64,000 bases of DNA from Taxillus chinensis. Its lineage: Eukaryota; Streptophyta; Magnoliopsida; Santalales; Loranthaceae. Positions 58,246 to 64,000 of this stretch are shown here, piece after piece. Where the stretch lies: contig CM042092.1 in NCBI GenBank assembly GCA_023512835.1, positions 8,743,293 to 8,807,292 of the forward strand, read 5' to 3'. Each line of letters starts with the position of its first letter. Within the stretch, counting starts at the first letter, position 1. The notes beneath the pieces were generated by a model, which was given only the letters and a program-made list of their open reading frames with translations, was not told the DNA's origin and searched no databases. The position numbers and the translations under genes were made by a program.

Positions 58246-59762
58246 GGTGTGATGGGACACATTAGATATAGAGTTGCAAAATTTATTGGAGGGCGACACG
58301 AAAGACGCTGGAGTTAAATGGTAGATTTAGGATTACGGGTGGATTTGTAATCTGCACATTTTGTAATTGTGACCATTTAAGTTTCAATTTGTTTGTCATG
58401 CTCTTCACCCTGCTAACAAATACAGATTGCTTTGAGCATATGAATTTATGGGGCTTTTGCTTTCATGCCCGCCTTTAATGGCAAACACCGTTCAGATGAA
58501 TTTTGGGGTTTAATTAAGAATACTAAAGCAACAAGAAAAGTTGCTGTCTTATTAACTCCTGCCTTTATTGCATCCTTTGAAAGAGTGTATATCTTTTGAT
58601 AATTACCTTAATGTTTTTGTAAATTTTTTTAATTTTTATTGTTTTATTTGTCATGGGAACTTATTCCTATTTCCTAGTGTGGTGTGTACTTCTTTTTGAA
58701 TGATGTTTTTCTTTCTTTATTCCATAATAAATATTTTCCCTTCTTTTTAACAATGGGCTTCAATATCATTAATTTGTTATGTTTGAAAGGCTAGCCTATG
58801 TCTATGTGATTTAACTCACGAGAATAATTTGTTTGATTTAAAATTCATTCAGATATATTAGTTATTTGTAAAACAATAAATACAGCTTTACAAAGAATGA
58901 TTCATTACAATTTTAATCATTATTAATTTAAAATATAAAAATTTTAAATAATATTTTATTATATAACTAATAAATGATTGAACATATTATTTAATAACAT
59001 AAAAAAGTAACAATTTATAAAAATAAATCTTCTAACCAAATTTTAGCTTAAAAAACTGCCATAGAAATGGATAAAAAAAACACATAAATACACTCGGTTT
59101 TAATGAGTTGACAGTCCGCCACTACGACCTGCGGGTACTCGCGGCTTTTGACCGGTATGTCACGGTTCTCACCCTCAAGTTAGATTGAAGTCTAAATGGA
59201 CCCATCAAGGCATCAAGCATTAAAATGGCGTAGAGATATTCAAAAGCAAATTTCAATTACCAAATACCAGTGGACGATTGCCTATACATGGATAGTAACT
59301 TCAACCAAAGTTAAATAATTGCTAAATAATAATTAAAGGGTAAAAAAAATTAGCAGGCTTAAAGATACTAGAGCGGAAACTTTTAATCATTTGTTCTAAG
59401 TATATAAATTTAAATTACTTGTTAATTTTGTATAAAAATATATATCAGTATATCACTCACTATAGATTTCATTAATGATTTTTTATATTATTAAAATAAT
59501 ATTTATATTTTTTAAAAATTAATAATATTTGTTATAATTTAATATAAATAAAAAGTTAAAGTTATAAAAATGTAAAATAATAATAATTTAATAATCATAC
59601 AAATAAATATGCTTTTTAATATATTAGAAAAACTCAAAAGTTAAATATAATGATTCGAATATTTTTACTAAATTTGGTATTTGGTTAACACTCATTTCTT
59701 CCTTGGGGGTCTAATTTGTTGTTGCATCTTGACTACTTATATATTATTTTTAATTGAAATAA

Positions 59763-59789
59763 TCTCTCTCTCTCTCTCTCTCTCTCTCC
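59763..59789. repeat. CT microsatellite
   Basis: About thirteen CT units at the left edge of the GC-richer patch at 59.8-60.2 kb; a shorter CT tract lies at about 60,035-60,051. Confidence 0.9.
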
Positions 59790-61016
59790 TTTTGGGCACA
59801 TCACCATTATATTCAGCAAACGAAATTTATCACCGAACCATAAGCCTGCACGCCCTCCCCTCTTCTTCCGGCATGCACCGATCGAAAGCCAAATGCCAAA
59901 GAGCGAGGACCGATCGAGGAGGAGGCAGTACTATACACAAAACCCGGCCACCCCCATCTTCTTCCTCATTCCTCTCCAATCAATCTCGATTCAACTCGAT
60001 CGATCTCCACGCCTCGATCGCCTTCGACCCCCCATCTCTCTCTCTCTCTCTCCTTATATACATATTAGTTTTTGTTCTCTCCTTATATATATATATATAT
60101 TAGTTTTTGTTGTGGCCGGTTTGGACTTTTTCGGAATTGTAGTGCTCTTGTCGTTGTTGAGGATGAATCCCGGACTGATGTTTATAAAGGAATTTGATTG
60201 ATGTGCGTACAATGCAGATCTGAAAGTTTCGTTACCTTAGGTGGGGAATTGCTTTTGTTTAACCCACACAAAAGTCATAGGCCTCTGCCAGCTAGGGTAG
60301 CAGAGGTTCCATGGATGGATTGAGATTGTTATAATAATACTAATACTAATACTAATAAATTTATTGAACCTTATTTGATGTATTGAAAAATAAATAGCTA
60401 AAATATGCACAAAAAAAAAATTAAATAAATTTTTTGAGTTAAAATTTTGACGTGGAAAATCTCTCAACCCCCACGAAGCTCACTTTATATAATAAGCTGA
60501 TAAAATTTATAGCAAGCAGAGTCGTTGTCCACATCCAACTTCAAGGCAAAAATAGCTCAAAATGGGAGACCTTATCATAAAACGCCGTCGTATAAGGTGT
60601 TGTTTATCCTTCTTATCCATGCCCGGCTCTGGAGGTTTTTATATATATATATATATATGAAAAATCCAAGAGAGGAAGGAAGACCCGTGGATCTTATGCA
60701 GCCGCGGCGCCTCGGAACAACGTTGGTACTTGTGTTGTGGCCAAAGGAAACGGGTCGGGTCAATATCCGGAGAGGAACGGGGCGAGTTGGTTACCTCCGG
60801 GCGCTCCGTAAAGGAATGGAGAGTGGAGACACCGTTCCTCACATTGGTCCCCCTCCCCCTCACGTCTCAACTGTGGGCCCCATTTCTCCCTTTTTGGAAA
60901 AATATTTGAAAAACAAAAACAAAATAGAAAATTTGGAAGGGGGACGGACGGACGGACAGACCCTTCAACCACAAAACCATAACATAACATAACAACAGCT
61001 TCGCACAGACACACAC

Positions 61017-61018
<2 letters not shown>

Positions 61019-61051
<33 letters not shown>

Positions 61052-61113
61052 TTATATATATATATATATAAAGAAACATATGCGTGAAAATATGAAAAAA
61101 ATAAATAATCCAG

Positions 61114-61141
<28 letters not shown>
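61019..61141. repeat. TA microsatellites upstream of the last gene
   Basis: Two TA-rich tracts (about 61,019-61,070 with one GTGT interruption, and 61,112-61,141) lie 180-300 bases before the start codon. On the minus strand they make artificial Tyr-Ile repeats. Confidence 0.9.
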
Positions 61142-61145
<4 letters not shown>

Positions 61146-61322
61146 AATTTACATATCTACGCACTCACGCTCAGCGACCAACTCATTACTCCCCATAGGT
61201 TTTTCTCATCTTTCCGCCACCATCTTCTCTCTCTCTCTCTCTCTCTCTCACCCCTCCACCTGCGTTGAAGAAACCAGATTGGGTTTGCGTCTCCGCGAAT
61301 CTGGTGTTCTGGCGGTAGCGAG

Positions 61323-64000
61323 ATGGCAAAGAACGAGTGGGTAGCGGCGGCGATGGCGGACGACGCGGTGGTGGTCGAGCTGCTGGTGCGCCTGAAGCAG
61401 CGTCCGCCGATGAGGCTCCCGCCGCTTGAGTGGGGGGTACGTCAGCCGCGGTCGAGGCCGGTGTTCAGATGCGGAACCGCCGCGGTCGCCTCGAGGAAGG
61501 AGAAGCCCGACCGGACCGCTCGAGGCAGCCCTACCACGCCGCTTTCCTGGAGCGGCGGAGTTGGAGTCGGCGGCGGAGGAGGAGGAGGTGCCGACTCTCC
61601 AACCGTCACCGGCGACGGCGGATTCGAGGATACCAGCCCTCCAGTTGGCAGATCCAAGGTTCGTGTCGTAACACCTCTTTTTCGATGTACTTTCCCGGCG
61701 AACTGCTCGCCGCTGCGTCCGGTTTGGTGTCGTCGATTTGTGAAGTCTTGGGGTCTCGAAATTCGATGCGTTTGCGTTTGCGCTTCCCGTCAACGAGGAG
61801 CTTACTCGTCTCCACAACCGCCTTGTTTTCCCGATTTTACCCCTATTTATTACCTACCGTATTTACGGTGAACACGACGACCCTCTTTTTCTTTTTTTCT
61901 TTTTTTTTTTCTTTTTCCTTTATTTTATTTTATTTATTTTCTCCCTATCGTCCGCCTCTCTTTCGCCTTCATTTCTGTCTTGCCGCCGCCGCGGTTTGAC
62001 CCGACCTGACTGCCCCCCTCGCCTCCGACCAAAAACTCCGATATGTCCTCCTCCCTCCCTCCCTCCGCCGCGGCCACGCACCACTAAATTTTGTTGACGG
62101 AAATACCCCCGTCAGCAGCCCACTTATTATTGCGTGTCACGTAAGGTCAGCCAGCCTTGTGCGGAAGCTCTCCTCACGTTTTTCTTCGGGCTCAATTCTC
62201 TTTTTCGGTCAGTGGCTGGCAGCACATCCTGATTTGACGATAATACCCCTCAACGTGTTTCTAATTTCTGAATCCTCCGGGGGTAATTCCGTAACCGAGG
62301 AAGTGCCCCATTACTCACTCCTCCCCAGACCTCGCCTGTGTAAAAGGGCGGAAATACCCCTCCCTTCCCGGAGTCAATGTCACCGCCAAAAGTGGGAGGG
62401 CATTTTGGTCATCGGGCAGGCAGGCGCAACTAGGCTGTGTGGGTCCGTATATCTCTGTTGGGTCTGCGTGTTGTTGTTATGACTCTTTTTGTTTTTTTGT
62501 TTTAAAAAAAAAAACAAAATAATCGTCGTGGCTGATGCGGTGCCGGGAATTATCCGGTGCAGGCGCTTTGTGAATTGGGAGAGGAGAAGGGGGTGGGAAG
62601 CTTAATCTGTTGACTCGCTGACCACACCATCAACGGTGGAGCGCGTGGACAACGAATCAACGGTGGAGAAATTTTAGTCAAACCTGTCAAGGGGTCGGTC
62701 GGTGGACTAATTAAAAAAAAAAAAGGCATCCGACACTGCAAATCCGAAACGATCCAACCCGCGGGAAGAGCCGGGATCTGGTGTATGGAATGTCCACGCC
62801 CGAACAGCACTCCCTGTCCGCCACGTCGACCCAGTCACGTGATGTTGTAAATATATAATCCTATTGCCACCGCGTCCTATCACGTGATCTTTACTTGCGC
62901 GCGCGCGAGTGTTGGGTGCGTGATCTTTTTTTTTTTTTTTTCCTTGTCTCGTTTTGTCTCTTGTTCCCTCCCTTATTTCAGTGTAGGGTATAAAGGTGAT
63001 ATGATACGATGATGTGTTGTCTTCCATTTACTATGTATGTGGGCTGATCTGAAATAAATAAATTGAATTTTAAAAATTATTACTATTTTTTGTATAAGTG
63101 AGGTGTTTGTGGAATTTTCAGGGTGTATCTGGAGGAAGTGAGGCCACTATTGGCACAACAAGCAGGAGGATGAAGAAAAAGAAGGTCACCATCGATGATG
63201 TATTCCTTGAATTGGACATTTAATTAATTAATTAATTTTTTTATTTTTATATAAAAAATTACTATTTCTGTTTCCCTGCCATAAAAGTGGGTATATGGGT
63301 GTACTGTTTCATGCCATTCATAATTGGAATTTGGGTGCTCACTGTCATCTATGGGCTGATTTTCAGACTTTTGCTGAACTGAAGGCGGAGGAGAGTTTGC
63401 TTTTGAAGGAAACAACCAATCTGCGAAAGGTGACACCCTTCTGCCATACCTGTACATTTGACTACTTTTCCTGCTTTTCGTGGGCCCTTTGTTAACCTTT
63501 ATGTGGACCCTTTGTCCAGCTTCTTTTCTTTCTTTTTTGACATTTTAGTTTGTTGAACAGGAGGTAGAATCAATGCGTGTCACCGTAGAGGAACAGAGAG
63601 CTGCAAACCAGAGATTGAAAAAAATGAAGGTGATCAGAAGAACCAGTAAATTTACTTGTCCTCTGTTTTGGTCATTTTTGGGTTTGATTCAATTGGGTGA
63701 TAAATAATACAACTTAAAAGGGAGCCTGTACCATTTTTTTAAAACAGGTCGACTTGGATCTGCAGCCCACAAAGCAACCAAGCGCATCATGTTCTGCTGA
63801 AATGGAGCGAGCACAGACACTGTCCCAAAAAACAAGAGACTCTCATCTTGACAGCTCTTGTTCAGCGTGGCCAACCCAAGCCAGTTTGGAGAATTTCCCA
63901 TTACCTGACTCAACTTCAAGCAAAGAAGTGCAGAAAATTGCCGATGCCCGGGATAAGTTCGTGCTGCCTGATCTAAATGTGATGCCCACTGAGGATGATT
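61323..64000 (+). CDS. Uncharacterised coiled-coil protein with a DLNxxP motif (partial, cut by window edge)
   Basis: Five exons are visible (61323-61658, 63122-63184, 63367-63429, 63561-63629, and 63748 to the edge). Their GT-AG introns all lie between codons, giving 261 residues so far. The start MAKNEWVAAAMADDAVVVELLVRL and the LPPLEWGVRQPRSRP element match a plant-specific family of unknown function that I know only as hypothetical proteins. After a glycine-rich TTPLSWSGG region, exon 2 ends in the basic RRMKKKKK, a possible nuclear signal. Exons 3 and 4 encode a heptad-like helix (AELKAEESLLLKETTNLRK, VESMRVTVEEQRAANQRLKKMK) suited to a coiled coil. Near the edge comes FVLPDLNVMP, whose DLNVMP (about residues 252-257) fits the DLNxxP form of the EAR repression motif. 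The stop codon lies outside the window. A role as a nuclear adaptor or repressor is inference. Confidence 0.85.
61659..63121 (+). other. Large first intron of the coiled-coil gene
   Basis: At 1463 bases this intron is much longer than the others (182, 131 and 118 bases). It is unusually GC-rich for the window and holds pyrimidine tracts near 61,890-61,960, a CCGCCGCCGCGG cluster near 61,984, a CCTC-repeat near 62,050 and a CG-alternating GCGCGCGCG near 62,898. Open frames in it (62159-62482 plus, 62707-63027 minus) have no motif. Long first introns near the start often carry enhancing sequence; none is proven here. Confidence 0.6.

Larger units (their letters stand above)
57731..61322. other. 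Intergenic DNA and promoter region before the last gene
   Basis: Microsatellites dominate: CA near 57,920, TA-TG-TA at 58.1 kb, TAA at 58.2 kb, CT at 59.77 and 60.04 kb, and TA tracts at 60.64, 61.02 and 61.11 kb. A GC-richer patch at 59.8-60.2 kb, flanked by two CT tracts, looks like an untranslated leader but shows no recognisable protein. A further patch at 60.66-60.98 kb and a CT tract at 61,226-61,249 precede the last gene and probably form its promoter and 5' leader. Confidence 0.5.

Noticed and set aside
60760..61164. Minus-strand frames rich in Tyr-Ile repeats
   Set aside because: They are produced by TA microsatellites; no domain or start context supports them.
62159..63027. Open frames inside the large first intron of the coiled-coil gene
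   Set aside because: They lack motifs and start or splice context, and GC content explains them.

Overview
The window is nuclear DNA of a flowering plant, most likely a woody eudicot. It is strongly AT-rich. The genes have GT-AG introns, their protein families are typical of eudicots, and the gaps between them hold microsatellites and broken LTR retrotransposons. I cannot name the species. Gene density is low: four complete genes and one cut by the right edge in 64 kb. Splice models were built by eye from reading frame, splice sites and family knowledge; no transcript data were available.

Layout. 1-14 kb is gene-poor. It holds an unassigned GC-rich island with a perfect 24-bp palindrome (5.9-6.3 kb), a broken N-terminal fragment of a mitochondrial-type PPR gene (7.06-7.62 kb) and a Ty3/gypsy relic (10.6-10.9 kb). 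An ERF003-type AP2/ERF transcription factor lies on the minus strand at 14.4-15.2 kb. 15.3-28.3 kb is intergenic, with a decayed gypsy integrase region at 17.3-18.3 kb and a perfect 36-bp palindrome at 26.5 kb.

28.4-43.8 kb is the gene-rich core. It contains an 11-exon plastid aspartate aminotransferase gene (ASP5 type), a three-exon ribosomal protein eL39 gene, a broken second copy of the aminotransferase, and a ten-exon receptor-like kinase on the minus strand (At1g80640/At5g11020 type). Stretches at 28.4-34.9 kb and 38.7-40.7 kb are copies of one ancestral block made of the aminotransferase plus the tail of the convergent kinase. The aminotransferase survives in the left copy and the kinase in the right one. 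The kinase has two unusual substitutions, DFG to NFG and a lost glycine in the ATP loop.

43.8-61.3 kb is mostly intergenic. A recent Ty1/copia element (46,826-51,667, minus strand) has near-identical 235-bp LTRs, a 5-bp target duplication and an iMet-type primer site, but its interior is full of inflated homopolymers, including a run of 103 G. I read this as an assembly or polishing fault. A far older copia relic lies at 56.5-57.7 kb. The last gene (61,323 to the edge) encodes a short nuclear-type coiled-coil protein of unknown function with a DLNxxP motif, a possible repressor motif.

The genes do not form a pathway. They are independent housekeeping, regulatory and signalling genes. I found no convincing new multi-gene system. 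The observations most worth following are the NFG kinase, the reciprocal survival of the duplicated block, the DLNxxP coiled-coil gene and the corrupted copia interior.
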